From Candidatus Hydrogenedentota bacterium (GTDB lineage Bacteria > Hydrogenedentota > Hydrogenedentia > Hydrogenedentales > SLHB01): a stretch of DNA of 52,653 bases. Where the stretch lies: NCBI GenBank assembly GCA_016215105.1, contig JACRLJ010000016.1:1-52653 (forward strand), in the 5' to 3' direction. The position numbers and the translations under genes are program-made. The notes beneath the pieces are model-generated. The model did no database searches. It was not told where the DNA came from and was given only the letters and a program-made list of their open reading frames with translations. This document shows, one piece after another, positions 8,462 to 16,742 of this stretch; within the stretch, counting starts at the first letter, position 1; every line of letters begins with the position of its first letter.

Positions 8462-8691
8462 TCACGAGGCTACCCTGAGTTGGGCCTGCTTGCGGGATTT
8501 TGGTTTTGGTCGAACGACGACCTCGACATCCCGGCCAGGCGCATTGAGAAAGCGGAACAGGCGATCGGTCGAAAACCCTGAGAGACGCCCACAGACGAGC
8601 GCCGACACTTTCGCTTGATCGACGCCGAGCAGCTTCGCCGCCTCGACCTGAGTGAGGCGCCGCTGTTCTCGCTGAAGGCGAGGAATATCAC
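8462..8691 (-). pseudogene. C-terminal remnant of an XRE/HigA-like antitoxin
   Basis: Reading the reverse strand from about 8691 to a TGA at 8462-8464 gives an open frame with a helix-turn-helix core: LQREQRRLTQVEAAKLLGVD, then QAKVSALVCGRLSGFS, TDRLFRFLNAPGRDVEVVV and a basic tail. This is the pattern of small XRE-family antitoxins of the HTH_37 type that accompany RelE/HigB-like toxins. There is no in-frame start codon. The frame runs upstream into a GC hairpin (8694-8739), as if the 5' end was lost when that element inserted. No toxin gene is recognisable on either side. The identification rests on the HTH pattern only. Confidence 0.65.
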
Positions 8692-8693
8692 AG

Positions 8694-8739
8694 CCCTGGG
8701 TAGGCCGCCGAAGGCTTTGCGAAGGCGGCCTACCCAGGG
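8694..8739. repeat. REP-like hairpin
   Basis: Perfect 16-base arms CCCTGGGTAGGCCGCC (8694-8709) and GGCGGCCTACCCAGGG (8724-8739) around a 14-base loop. It abuts the truncated end of the antitoxin relic. Confidence 0.7.
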
Positions 8740-9006
8740 ATCAAAGCCCGCCCTGATTGGCTACTCTGAAAGAGTTACATAAAGAATCCCCCGCTACGAA
8801 CGGCATCAAGATGAAGAGGTTCCTAGCCATCTTAGTGACATTTGTGTCTATCCCCCCTTCTCGCGGCTTCGGCGGTTTGAAAAGCCGGTCTGTCCCGAAT
8901 GGCGCCGAGTCAAGCGCACGAGGTCCCAAAGTAGAAGCGGCGTCCCGCCGCTTCCGATGGCCTTCCCACTGCGCATAGGCCGCCCCAAAGCCGTATCCCC
9001 ATCTGT
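8740..9006. repeat. Composite dispersed repeat, copy D
   Basis: Bases 8740-8810 (TACTCTGAAAGAGTTACATA and flanks) parallel 8152-8212. After about 100 bases of sequence specific to this copy (with TTTGAAAAGCCGGTCTGTCC, a module also seen in copies A and E), homology resumes at GGTCCCAAAGTAGAAGCGGC and continues to CCCATCCGCTTTT. A short open frame at 8757-8978 runs through the repeat and is unlikely to be a gene. Confidence 0.7.
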
Positions 9007-9024
9007 CCCATCCGCTTTTCTTTG

Positions 9025-9054
9025 CTTCTTTCTTTTCCCGTGAAAAGAAAGAAG
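9025..9054. other. AT-rich perfect hairpin
   Basis: CTTCTTTCTTTTC (9025-9037), loop CCGT, then GAAAAGAAAGAAG (9042-9054). The pure pyrimidine/purine arms stand out in GC-rich DNA. There is no T-run after it and no gene nearby to terminate. Confidence 0.5.
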
Positions 9055-9557
9055 AATCTGCAGTAACCCCAAATAAAGCACTCGAGCGTCCAAACAGCGA
9101 AAATCCCGCTATGGCGCTATTCGCCATTCTGTAATCTGATCTACCCTCGTTTAGCCAAGTTGGCCCCCCTCATCCCGCAACTAATCAGCGCTAATCGCCA
9201 GCCTTTACCGTTCCCGTCAACTGAGCATCCCTCGTTTGACAATTCAGCGCCCGCCTCCGTGCCTTCCAGAAGCTTCTCTGTGCGATCTTGGACGCAGCCG
9301 CTTCATCGCATCTGTAAACCGATCTCCCCTCGTTTCGCGTCCTCTCACCCCGCCCTTCCCGTCGGCCAACCCGAAACAACTGACCCTTATATATGGGGAC
9401 CTTCCGCGACGCGCCGTTGATGGCTCGCGTGTTCGCGGTACCCGTATCGCCGTCGCGCTGAATCTTCACCCGGCGGCAGAGGCTTGAGGCGCGGTTGTGC
9501 GGACACTACACTGGATACGTTGTCATCAAACGCGTTGGAGCGGGGACAGGTTCAATC
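9055..9557. other. Gene-free stretch upstream of the GH92 gene
   Basis: No supported coding sequence, RNA gene or repeat recognised. The short frames lack ribosome-binding sites and resemble nothing known to me. The GH92 promoter should be in the last part, but I cannot point to clear -35/-10 boxes. Confidence 0.4.
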
Positions 9558-11894
9558 ATGAAACGATTCTTCAAATGGGTTGGCATTATCCTGGGGATTC
9601 CCCTGGCGATTCTGATCGTCGGATTGCTGGCCTTCTACAACTACTACCACCACATCGTCAGCGCGAAACCGGGAAACTTGGCGGTGAAGGCCGCGCCGGG
9701 AAAAATGGGGGAGTTGGTGGACCCCTTCATCGCGACCGGCGGGTTCTCGTGGATGTGTGGTCATGACACCCCGGCGGCGACCACACCGTTTGGGATGGTG
9801 CGGCTCGGACCAGACACACGCTCGATTCTGCTGAATGAAACCGGGAACAACCGCTCGGGCTATTTCTACGGGGACAACAAGATCATCGGGTTCAGTCACA
9901 CGCGGTTGGTGGGCGCGGATGCGTTCGAGGGCGGCTGCTTCCGCGTGTTTCCGACGATTGAGCCGCGGGCAGAGTGGGCGCGGGGCAAGGATCGGTTTGC
10001 GGCGTTCTCCCACAAGGACGAACTCGCGTTCCCGGGCTACTACGGGGTGCAACTGCCCAAGGACCAGATTCTGGTCGAACTGACCGCGACCCCGCATGTT
10101 GGTCTGCACCGGTGTACGTTTCAGAAGGACGCCGCGCCGCATCTGATCATGGACGTCACGAGCGTGTTTGAGAAGAAGCGCTGCGAGGACGGCGCCGTAA
10201 CGGTATTGCCGGCGGCGAAGGAGCTGGAAGGCAAGGTCCGAACCTTTGGAACGTTCTCCGGACGCTACGGCGGGTTGGACGTGTACTTTGTGGCGCGGTT
10301 CAACCGTCCGTTTGCCGCACACGGGACGTGGACCGGTAAGGACTTCAAACCCGGCGCGAGTGACGCCTTCGGGAACGACATCGGCGTGGACCTGACGTTC
10401 GCGAACGAAGGCGTGGGCCAAACGGTCGAGATGCGGTTGGCGCTGTCGTGCGTCAGTATCGAAAACGCGCGGAAGAACTTGGAGGCTGAGGTGGGGGAGA
10501 GGCCGTTCGACGACGTGTTGCCCACCACCAAGGCGGCGTGGGAAAAACGTCTGTCGCTCATTCGCGTCCGGGGCGGGACGGACCGCGAGCGGCGCATCTT
10601 CTACACGTCGCTCTACCATGCGTTTCAGATGCCGACCGTGTTCACGGATGTGAACGGTGAATACATGGGGTTTGACCGCGCGGTCCACAAGGCCGACGGC
10701 TTCGTCTATTACACGGATTTCTCGCTGTGGGACTCATTCCGCACGGTGCATCCGCTATACAACCTGATCGCGCGCGCCGAGCAGCGGGACATGATGGTGT
10801 CGCTGGTCGAGATGGCGAAAGCCGGCGGCTGCCTGCCGCGCTGGCCATCCGGCTGCGGCTATACGAACTGCATGCTGGGCACACCTGCGGACATCGCGGT
10901 GTCGGAGGCGTACCAAAAGGGCATCCGCGATTTTGACGTCGAAACGGCCTACCAGGCGATGCGGCAGACCGGTCTGACCGGCAAGCCGCCCACGTCCAAG
11001 TTTGCCGGACGCGACGGGTTGGACGCTTATCTGAAGCATGGCTATTGTCCCTCGGACGTGACGCGGCGGTCGGCCGCGGCGACACTGGAGTACGCCTACG
11101 AGGACTACGCCATCTCGTTGTTGGCCGCGGCGCTCAAGAAAGGCAGCGACGCCACATTGTTCGCCAATCACGCGGCGGCGTATCGGAACGTGTGGAATCC
11201 GGAGTCGCAGCACTTCGAACCCAAAGACAGCGCGGGCAACTTCCCGAAAGACCGCAATCCGCTGGTGTTGACCTATACCGACTTCAACGAGAAGTACAGC
11301 ACCGGCTACGTCGAAGGCAGCGGCGAGCAATGGCGCTGGGCCGTGCCGTTCGATGCTCCAGGCCTGATTGCGCTATTCAAAAGCCCTGCGTATTTTGTCA
11401 GTGAGTTGGAAAAGTACTTCGAGAAGTCGAATCGAACCTTGGGCTGGTGGAATCCGGGACCGTATTATTGGCACGGCAACGAGCCCTACATCCACGCCGC
11501 GTACTTGTTCAATGCGGCGGGCCGTTCCGACCTCACGCAGAAATGGGTCCGCTGGATACTCGAAACCAAGTACAGCGACGACTACGTCGGCCTCGACGGC
11601 AACGACGACGGCGGCACATTGTCGGCGTGGTACGTGTTCAGCGCGCTGGGCTTCTATCCCATCGCGGGGACAACTTGGTATCAACTGGGCTCGCCATTGT
11701 TCGACAACGCGGAGATCCAAATCGGCGACGCGGTGCTGAAGGTGATCGCCGAAGACAACAGTCCGGCCAACGTTTACGTGCAAAAAGTGACGTTGAACGG
11801 CGCCGTGCTGGACCGCACGGCCTTCACCCACGACGAAATCGCCAAAGGCGGTGAACTGATATTCAAGATGGGACCAAAGCCGGCAGGGCGATAG
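9558..11894 (+). CDS. GH92 family alpha-mannosidase-like glycosidase, membrane-anchored
   Basis: 778 residues from the ATG at 9558. An uncleaved-looking N-terminal helix (about residues 5-27, VGIILGIPLAILIVGLLAFY) suggests anchoring in a membrane with the enzyme outside the cytoplasm. The body is full-length GH92: GELVDPFIATGG, ATTPFGMVRLGPDT and GFSHTRLVG at the start of the N-domain. Further on come SLWDSFRTVHPLY, YVEGSGEQWRW (Glu586 is a likely equivalent of the family acid) and GNEPYIHAAYLFN, and near the end LDGNDDGGTLSAWYVFSALG (Asp680/683/684 supply the likely base region). GH92 enzymes are Ca2+-dependent exo-alpha-mannosidases, mostly alpha-1,2. No other glycan gene is adjacent, so the natural substrate is open. 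Confidence 0.92.
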   Translation: MKRFFKWVGIILGIPLAILIVGLLAFYNYYHHIVSAKPGNLAVKAAPGKMGELVDPFIATGGFSWMCGHDTPAATTPFGMVRLGPDTRSILLNETGNNRSGYFYGDNKIIGFSHTRLVGADAFEGGCFRVFPTIEPRAEWARGKDRFAAFSHKDELAFPGYYGVQLPKDQILVELTATPHVGLHRCTFQKDAAPHLIMDVTSVFEKKRCEDGAVTVLPAAKELEGKVRTFGTFSGRYGGLDVYFVARFNRPFAAHGTWTGKDFKPGASDAFGNDIGVDLTFANEGVGQTVEMRLALSCVSIENARKNLEAEVGERPFDDVLPTTKAAWEKRLSLIRVRGGTDRERRIFYTSLYHAFQMPTVFTDVNGEYMGFDRAVHKADGFVYYTDFSLWDSFRTVHPLYNLIARAEQRDMMVSLVEMAKAGGCLPRWPSGCGYTNCMLGTPADIAVSEAYQKGIRDFDVETAYQAMRQTGLTGKPPTSKFAGRDGLDAYLKHGYCPSDVTRRSAAATLEYAYEDYAISLLAAALKKGSDATLFANHAAAYRNVWNPESQHFEPKDSAGNFPKDRNPLVLTYTDFNEKYSTGYVEGSGEQWRWAVPFDAPGLIALFKSPAYFVSELEKYFEKSNRTLGWWNPGPYYWHGNEPYIHAAYLFNAAGRSDLTQKWVRWILETKYSDDYVGLDGNDDGGTLSAWYVFSALGFYPIAGTTWYQLGSPLFDNAEIQIGDAVLKVIAEDNSPANVYVQKVTLNGAVLDRTAFTHDEIAKGGELIFKMGPKPAGR

Positions 11895-11902
11895 TGTAGT
11901 GG

Positions 11903-12039
11903 TTCGAAATTGAAGCAACTCAACTGAACACCGCAATCGAGCGAAAACCGGGGACTGACTCGCTTTTCGGCAGTTTGAAAAGTGTGTCTGTCCCCGCTTT
12001 TCGCGGCTTTCGCGTTCAAGTATAAGACGCCATCAGCAT
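11903..12039. repeat. Composite dispersed repeat, copy E
   Basis: Begins TTCGAAATTGAAG and contains CTGAACACCGCAATCGAGCG, CTCGCTTTTCGGCAGTTTGA and TATAAGACGCCATCAGCAT. It equals the two outer parts of copy A (1279-1370 and 1542-1597) joined at TCTGTCCCC. Copy A therefore carries an insertion here, or copy E a deletion. Confidence 0.7.
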
Positions 12040-12096
12040 AACTCACTGCGCTAGTGCCCTGCATTACATCCAGGTTGTCATCGCAGTAGAGGCAGC

Positions 12097-13248
12097 CTAG
12101 TTCGACGTCTTCTGCAGGACGTAATACTTGGGTTGTTGTCCACGGATGGTGACATCGCCGCTGAGCCACGGTAGAAACAGATAGACTTGGCCGTTGAGCG
12201 TCTTGACTTCGTATCGGGCGCGAATTTGACTTTGCTTGTCCGTGATCCAGCCGTCTTTCCAGGTCACAGGAAGTGAGGTGGCGCCGTTCTCGAAACAACG
12301 CAATTCCTTGAGGAAGAGATCGCCGGGAAAGGCCTTCGCTCCCGGCGTGAAGCGTTCCGCCCGGTCGACAAAATCGACGCTGCGCCAGACTCCAGCCAAA
12401 TACATGGCGTTAGATGGCGGAATCGTGGGCGCGGAGTCAGGTGTAGCAAGCTGTTGCGCCGGTTCGGGTGAGACGGCGCCGCGTTTCAGAACGTAGTACT
12501 TCGGCTGTTGCCCCCGTGTGGTGACGTCACCGCTAAGCCACGGCCAGAACAGGTAGATCTCGCCGTTGAGCGTCTTCACCTCGTATTGAGCGCGAATTTG
12601 GCTTTGTTTGTCCGTGATCCAACCGTCTTTCCAGGTCACAGGAAGCGACGTGTCACCGTTTTCAAGACAATGCAGTTCCTTCAGGAAGAGATCACCGGTA
12701 AAGAACTTCGCTCCCGGTTTGAAGTTCTCGACGTGTTCAACGAAGTCCACGCTATGCCAGTCTCCCGCTAAGTACAAGGGATTTGACGCGGCAACAGTGG
12801 CTCTAGAGTCTGATGGCGGCGAAACGCGGATCGAATAATCCTGCCCGCGTCCCGGACGCTGTTCCCACACCATGAACGCGATGCCCAGTGTTACCAGCAC
12901 ACCAGCGACTATAGGCAGAGCTATCCACTTGGTCGATGAATTCCGGGAGGGGGTAGCATCCGGCTCCGTCCAGGGCTTATCGAGGTAGGGTTCAGTCCAC
13001 GGATCGGCAGGGTCCTTGCCAGTCCAGGAGTGTGCGACTTCCACGGGCGAGCCGAGGGTGGCGAGTATGCGCTGAAGATCGGGCTCGGTAATGAGGGAGT
13101 TGCCGGAGCCGTCGGCGAGATTGGTTACGTGATTTCGGAGATCGTCAACCACTTCCGCTGTGTCCACCGACTGCCCTTGCAGCAGCGCGTTGACTTGGTT
13201 CAGATAGGCTTCGAGGCATTTGTGTGCGTCGTTGGTCCAGGTCGTCAT
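12097..13248 (-). CDS. HAAS-like membrane protein with two tandem extracellular repeats
   Basis: 383 residues; the ATG at 13248 overlaps the stop of the upstream PadR gene as ATGA, indicating translational coupling. Residues 10-75 look like a HAAS-type alpha-helical domain (LNQVNALLQG, DLQRILATLGSPVEVAHSW), common in proteins encoded next to PadR regulators. One transmembrane helix lies at about 107-128. Two copies of a domain of about 96 residues follow (158-254 and 282-380), each with SVDFV, GDLFLKEL, LPVTWKDGWITDKQSQIRA, WLSGDVT and RGQQPKYYVL. The repeats are offset by exactly 372 bases and are very similar in DNA, so the duplication is recent. The repeat resembles a C-terminal module I associate with BlaR1-like sensors; that is from memory. 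Likely an envelope sensor. Confidence 0.75.
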   Translation of the reverse strand: MTTWTNDAHKCLEAYLNQVNALLQGQSVDTAEVVDDLRNHVTNLADGSGNSLITEPDLQRILATLGSPVEVAHSWTGKDPADPWTEPYLDKPWTEPDATPSRNSSTKWIALPIVAGVLVTLGIAFMVWEQRPGRGQDYSIRVSPPSDSRATVAASNPLYLAGDWHSVDFVEHVENFKPGAKFFTGDLFLKELHCLENGDTSLPVTWKDGWITDKQSQIRAQYEVKTLNGEIYLFWPWLSGDVTTRGQQPKYYVLKRGAVSPEPAQQLATPDSAPTIPPSNAMYLAGVWRSVDFVDRAERFTPGAKAFPGDLFLKELRCFENGATSLPVTWKDGWITDKQSQIRARYEVKTLNGQVYLFLPWLSGDVTIRGQQPKYYVLQKTSN

Positions 13249-13604
13249 GCTTCCCCTTCCTTCATCGGTTGCCGGAGGCGTTGGATGCCGCCGCTCAGAG
13301 TATCCCAATGGTTGTTCATCATTCGCCAGCAGCGGAGTCCTTCCGCGGTCAGACTGTAGTATTTGCGTGCGGGACCTTGAGGCGATTCTTCGAGGCGGGC
13401 CTGAAGCAGCCCCATCTTTCGCATCCGCGACAACAGCGGATAGATGGAGCCTTCGGCGATGCCAAGGCCGGGAATCTCGATCAGCCGCTTGACGAGATCG
13501 TAGCCGTAGAGTTCTTCGTTGGCGAGCATGTTGAGGATACACAGCTCAATGAGGCCGCGCCGCAGTTGCGTGACCCAATTGTCAACGTTAAAGGTTTCGA
13601 GCAT
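13245..13604 (-). CDS. PadR family transcriptional regulator
   Basis: 119 residues from the ATG at 13604, with GGGGAT upstream; longer starts would extend into the promoter. The winged-helix PadR pattern is complete: RRGLIELCILNMLANEELYG, YDLVKRL, AEGSIYPLLSRMRKMGLL, RKYYSLTAEGLRCW. PadR proteins repress genes for membrane or stress proteins and release DNA on binding a ligand or partner. The four-base overlap with the HAAS-like gene gives the usual PadR-HAAS layout, in which the membrane protein may control the regulator. A clean promoter sits upstream at 13638-13666. Autoregulation is likely by analogy, but I see no symmetric ATGT/ACAT operator. Confidence 0.9.
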   Translation of the reverse strand: MLETFNVDNWVTQLRRGLIELCILNMLANEELYGYDLVKRLIEIPGLGIAEGSIYPLLSRMRKMGLLQARLEESPQGPARKYYSLTAEGLRCWRMMNNHWDTLSGGIQRLRQPMKEGEA

Positions 13605-13637
13605 GCGCTTTATCCCCGGTTTCCGAATTCTGGCTAC

Positions 13638-13666
13638 AGTATACCACATGCTACCATTCGTTGCAA
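13638..13666 (-). promoter_or_regulatory. Sigma70-like promoter of the PadR-HAAS operon
   Basis: Reverse strand: TTGCAA (13666-13661), a 17-base spacer, then TATACT (13643-13638), about 35 bases before the PadR start codon. Confidence 0.7.
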
Positions 13667-13721
13667 GCTAGTTGTTGGTTCATGAAGAAGGTTCGATCGA
13701 ATGGCGGCCAGCATAATGATC

Positions 13722-13752
13722 TTGACCACTTACGAGAAGGTAAGTATACTTA
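13722..13752 (+). promoter_or_regulatory. Promoter with overlapping palindromic operator for the VapBC-type pair
   Basis: TTGACC (13722-13727), a 17-base spacer, and TATACT (13745-13750). The -10 box lies inside the perfect 12-base palindrome TAAGTATACTTA (13741-13752). A second arm pair, ACTTAC/GTAAGT (13728-13733 and 13740-13745), lies in the spacer. This is the expected place for antitoxin autorepression. Confidence 0.7.
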
Positions 13753-13797
13753 GTACGTATTCATATTCTAATTACATACCAGGACAAGGAGCATGGC

Positions 13798-14019
13798 ATG
13801 AAAGCTATTGTCGCCGAGCGCGGGCAGGTCACGATCCCGAAAGAAATTCGCGAGCGTCTTGGTATTACGTCCAAGACAGTGCTGGACTTCCACGAGGAAA
13901 ACGGGCGACTCATCGCGGTGAAGGTCGCACAAGACGATCCCATTGCGCGGGTCATGGGATGCCTGACGCTGGACAAGCCGACGGATGAGATTGTGCGTGA
14001 ACTGCGAGGGGAAGCGTGA
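13798..14019 (+). CDS. vapB: AbrB/MazE-type (VapB) antitoxin
   Basis: 73 residues; AAGGAG lies just upstream of the ATG at 13798. The N-terminal 45 residues are a swapped-hairpin AbrB domain (KAIVAERGQVTIPKEIRERL, then a hydrophobic VLDFHEENGRLIAV strand pair). The C-terminal 25 residues (LDKPTDEIVRELRGEA) would be the toxin-neutralising tail. The stop overlaps the toxin start as GTGA, so the two are translationally coupled. The protein is expected to bind the palindrome over its own promoter, alone and with the toxin. Confidence 0.9.
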   Translation: MKAIVAERGQVTIPKEIRERLGITSKTVLDFHEENGRLIAVKVAQDDPIARVMGCLTLDKPTDEIVRELRGEA

Positions 14020-14423
14020 TCACCGCAGTAGATACCAACGTATTGATTGATTTGTTTCGTGATACTCCGGACTTCGGACGCTTGGCGGCGGAAGCAGTCC
14101 GGCGATGCATGCAAGAAGGGCGTCTGGTGGTCTGCGACATCGTGTGGGCGGAACTTGCTGGCGTATTCCCGTCCGTGAGGACACTTGAGGACACGATGGA
14201 ACGGCTCCAGGTGGATCTCCTCGCAATGGAGCCTGCGGCGGCGGCTCTGGCCGGGGAGACGTGGCGGCGTTACCGCGCCCAAGGCGGGGGCCGCGAACGA
14301 ATGGTCGCTGATTTTCTGATCGCGGCGCACGCAATGGCGCAGTGCGACCGCCTGCTGAGTCGCGATAGGGGATTCTTTCGGAACTACTTCCCAAGACTGA
14401 GCGTGATCGATCCTTCAGGGTAA
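14016..14423 (+). CDS. vapC: PIN-domain (VapC-type) toxin ribonuclease
   Basis: 135 residues starting at a GTG inside the antitoxin's stop (GTGA). It is a complete PIN domain: Asp6 (AVDTNVLID), Glu46 (VWAELAG), Asp99 (VADFLIAAHA) and Asp117 (LLSRDRGFFRNYFP) form the Mg2+-binding acidic cluster. VapC enzymes are site-specific endoribonucleases cutting tRNA or rRNA, held inactive by VapB. All acidic residues are present, so the toxin looks functional, unlike the other toxin-antitoxin relics in this window. Confidence 0.92.
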   Translation: MITAVDTNVLIDLFRDTPDFGRLAAEAVRRCMQEGRLVVCDIVWAELAGVFPSVRTLEDTMERLQVDLLAMEPAAAALAGETWRRYRAQGGGRERMVADFLIAAHAMAQCDRLLSRDRGFFRNYFPRLSVIDPSG

Positions 14424-14548
14424 GTATGTCAGGATAGAGCTTCAGTTCTCTGTCGAAATGCGGGTTGGTTGCGCCGGAACAGCAATCTCCGGGACGCGAC
14501 GCACTCCGAGCCGCTCGGCGGATCCCAAAGACTAGGAGTCGAATAGTC

Positions 14549-16705
14549 GTGACGTCAAAACCGAAGGCGGATGCGCCCAAGCCAAGCGACACTGAGGGTG
14601 TCTCCCTGTTCACGATCGCCATGAGGGTAGCGGTGACGGGCCAACTCGTGGCCTTTCTCCTCTTGTTTCTGGCCGTGGTTGCTACCCCAGTTTCCGCGCG
14701 CCTAATCGGAGGGCTATGCGGGGCCGATGCGGTTTGGCGGTTGAGCCTGATGGCCGGGCTTCTTTCGCTTGTCCGCTGCTGGATCGCCGAGATTATCGAA
14801 CGTTTCGATCAGGACGAAACGAAGACGCCCGATACGGCCGGCGCGGCCGAATGGGCGGTGCGGTGGTACCGTTTCGGTTTAGTTTGTTTCTTTCTTATCT
14901 CGTTAAACGCATTCACCTGGGGGCTGCAGCGGCCGGATTATTGGGGGCTGGTATCCGGGCATGACCAGCCGGAGTACTTTGCCTACCTCCACTCCTGGGT
15001 CTTTGATCACGACCTGAATTTTCAAAATGAGTATGACCGAATAGCACAGAATCCCGAAGACCTCATGGATAGGTCGGAGTCACCGCCCAAGGCAGTCAAC
15101 GTTGCTCCAATCGGCGCCCCGGTCTTGTGGCTGCCGTTCTATCTTGCGACCCATGCCGCGGTCCATGTTCTGCGGTGGTTCGGCCTGGAAAGCCCGGCAG
15201 ACGGTCTGTCCAGTCCGTACGCCACCGGAGTCGCCTTTGGAAATCTGGCGCTAGTTTGGTTCGGTATGTTTCTGGTCTGGGAAAGCGCCCGAAAGTTCAG
15301 TTCCGCTCGATCGGCCTTTTTCACGATAGCGCTATTGTGGTTGGCCACACCCCTTTCTTGGTACATCGTCGATGAGGCGTGGATGTCACACGGTTGCGCC
15401 TTCTTCACCGGCGCCTTGGTTCTCTATCTGTGGTCGAAAGGCCCTGAGAACCGGTCTGCGGCGGGTTGGGCGGCGCTAGGGGGCGCGGTGGGTCTTGCAG
15501 CGCTCGTACGGCCGAGCGAGGCCGCTCTGGTCATCGTGCTGGCGGCAGACGCGGCCGTCCTGGCGCGAACACGTCCGTACGTGTCCTTGCGATACCTCGG
15601 CCTTGGCGAAGCTTGCATGGCGGGCGTCTTTTCGCTCCAGTTGATGACCTGGTATTGCATGAGTGGTCTTAGCCAACCGCCAGGCTCGCCCATGATGTGG
15701 GCGCATCCCGCAATCTTGCTGACGCTGTTTTCCGCGCGGCACGGGCTGTTTTCCTGGCACCCCGCGGCGTGGCTAGGTATTCTCGGCGTGCCCTTGCTGT
15801 GGCGGCGATCGCCGCGGGTCGCGGTCACGACAGGATTTGTGCTCGCCCTCTCGCTCTACATAAACGCGTCCATCGCCGACTGGTCGGCCGGTGTTTCTTT
15901 CGGCGCGCGCAGGCTAATTGCCACGCTGCCATTCATGGCGCCGGGTATCGCTGCCGCGGGATCGTGGGGGGTGGCGACCGTGCGGAAGCGCCCCTGGACA
16001 CTGGCTACGGCCGGTGTGGTGGCCTTGGCAATGTACAACCAAATGCTACTCACTCAGTTTCGCGAACACTGGTTCAATCCGGGCGATGCGATATCCTTTC
16101 GGAACGTATGGGCTACCGGCGGAATGCTCTTCCAGGCCCGGTTTGGCCACCCGTTTTCGTACCCGGCCAATTTGTTGTTTGCCGCCCGCAATGGTACGGG
16201 CCCAGCGCAATACGACATCCTTGCGTCGGCGCGCCCAAGCGAACTCACCATCAATGCGGCGGGGCCGGACTTGCAGAATTTTCTCGGAAAAGGTTGGGAG
16301 GCCCCCCACCGTAACTGGTACGCGCCCAACGCGTATGTTGTCGCGGAACAATCCGAGTGTGCGCTGCTGCTTCCGCTGGAACGCGGTCGTAAGTACAGCG
16401 TAATTGTCCAACTCACGCCTCCCCCTAATCGCGGGCGGCCGCAAACTGTCTCCATTACGTTGAACGGCGCGGAATATGGCAGAGTCACGCTCGAACAAGC
16501 CGCGGGCAAGAACGTCGAAGTTGTAGTAAGCGGCGACCGTGCAATCGAAGGCCTGAATGTCTTGGGAATGTCGTTTTCGAGTGTCACGACGGTACCACTT
16601 GGTCCGCCAGGAGGCGCCGTTGAACGAGGTCTGACGGTAAAGACTCGTCATGACCAGCCGTGCGCCGCGTTCCTGACCCGTCTCACCGTGCGCCGGCTGG
16701 AATGA
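14549..16705 (+). CDS. Polytopic GT-C-like membrane protein
   Basis: 718 residues from a GTG at 14549, chosen because AGGAG stands 10 bases upstream; an open TTG at 14465 lacks such a site. A short hydrophilic leader precedes about 11-12 hydrophobic segments up to residue 500. The first extracytoplasmic loop (after about residue 130) has SGHDQPEYFAYLHSWVFDHD and NEYDRIAQNP, the acidic-loop layout of GT-C transferases that use lipid-phosphate sugars (GT39/PMT-like). The last 200 residues are a soluble, beta-rich domain. It may glycosylate or ligate at the outer membrane-facing side. The family assignment is by topology and loop pattern only. Another GT-C-like protein is at 37776-39725, without clear sequence similarity. 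Confidence 0.65.
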   Translation: MTSKPKADAPKPSDTEGVSLFTIAMRVAVTGQLVAFLLLFLAVVATPVSARLIGGLCGADAVWRLSLMAGLLSLVRCWIAEIIERFDQDETKTPDTAGAAEWAVRWYRFGLVCFFLISLNAFTWGLQRPDYWGLVSGHDQPEYFAYLHSWVFDHDLNFQNEYDRIAQNPEDLMDRSESPPKAVNVAPIGAPVLWLPFYLATHAAVHVLRWFGLESPADGLSSPYATGVAFGNLALVWFGMFLVWESARKFSSARSAFFTIALLWLATPLSWYIVDEAWMSHGCAFFTGALVLYLWSKGPENRSAAGWAALGGAVGLAALVRPSEAALVIVLAADAAVLARTRPYVSLRYLGLGEACMAGVFSLQLMTWYCMSGLSQPPGSPMMWAHPAILLTLFSARHGLFSWHPAAWLGILGVPLLWRRSPRVAVTTGFVLALSLYINASIADWSAGVSFGARRLIATLPFMAPGIAAAGSWGVATVRKRPWTLATAGVVALAMYNQMLLTQFREHWFNPGDAISFRNVWATGGMLFQARFGHPFSYPANLLFAARNGTGPAQYDILASARPSELTINAAGPDLQNFLGKGWEAPHRNWYAPNAYVVAEQSECALLLPLERGRKYSVIVQLTPPPNRGRPQTVSITLNGAEYGRVTLEQAAGKNVEVVVSGDRAIEGLNVLGMSFSSVTTVPLGPPGGAVERGLTVKTRHDQPCAAFLTRLTVRRLE

Positions 16706-16742
16706 CGTCGCGGGCGAAATGACATTGTGGCGATCGACTCCT

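Noticed and set aside
8757-8978. Short open frame beginning MATLKELHKE
   Set aside because: It runs through dispersed repeat sequence, and the matching block at 8152-8212 does not keep the frame as a gene.
9552-10688. Long antisense reading frame of 378 codons opposite the GH92 gene
   Set aside because: It shadows a clear enzyme, lacks a ribosome-binding site and is arginine/histidine-rich, as expected for mirror frames of GC-rich genes.
1279-12039. CRISPR array
   Set aside because: The repeats are kilobases apart, unequal in length and not interspersed with uniform spacers.
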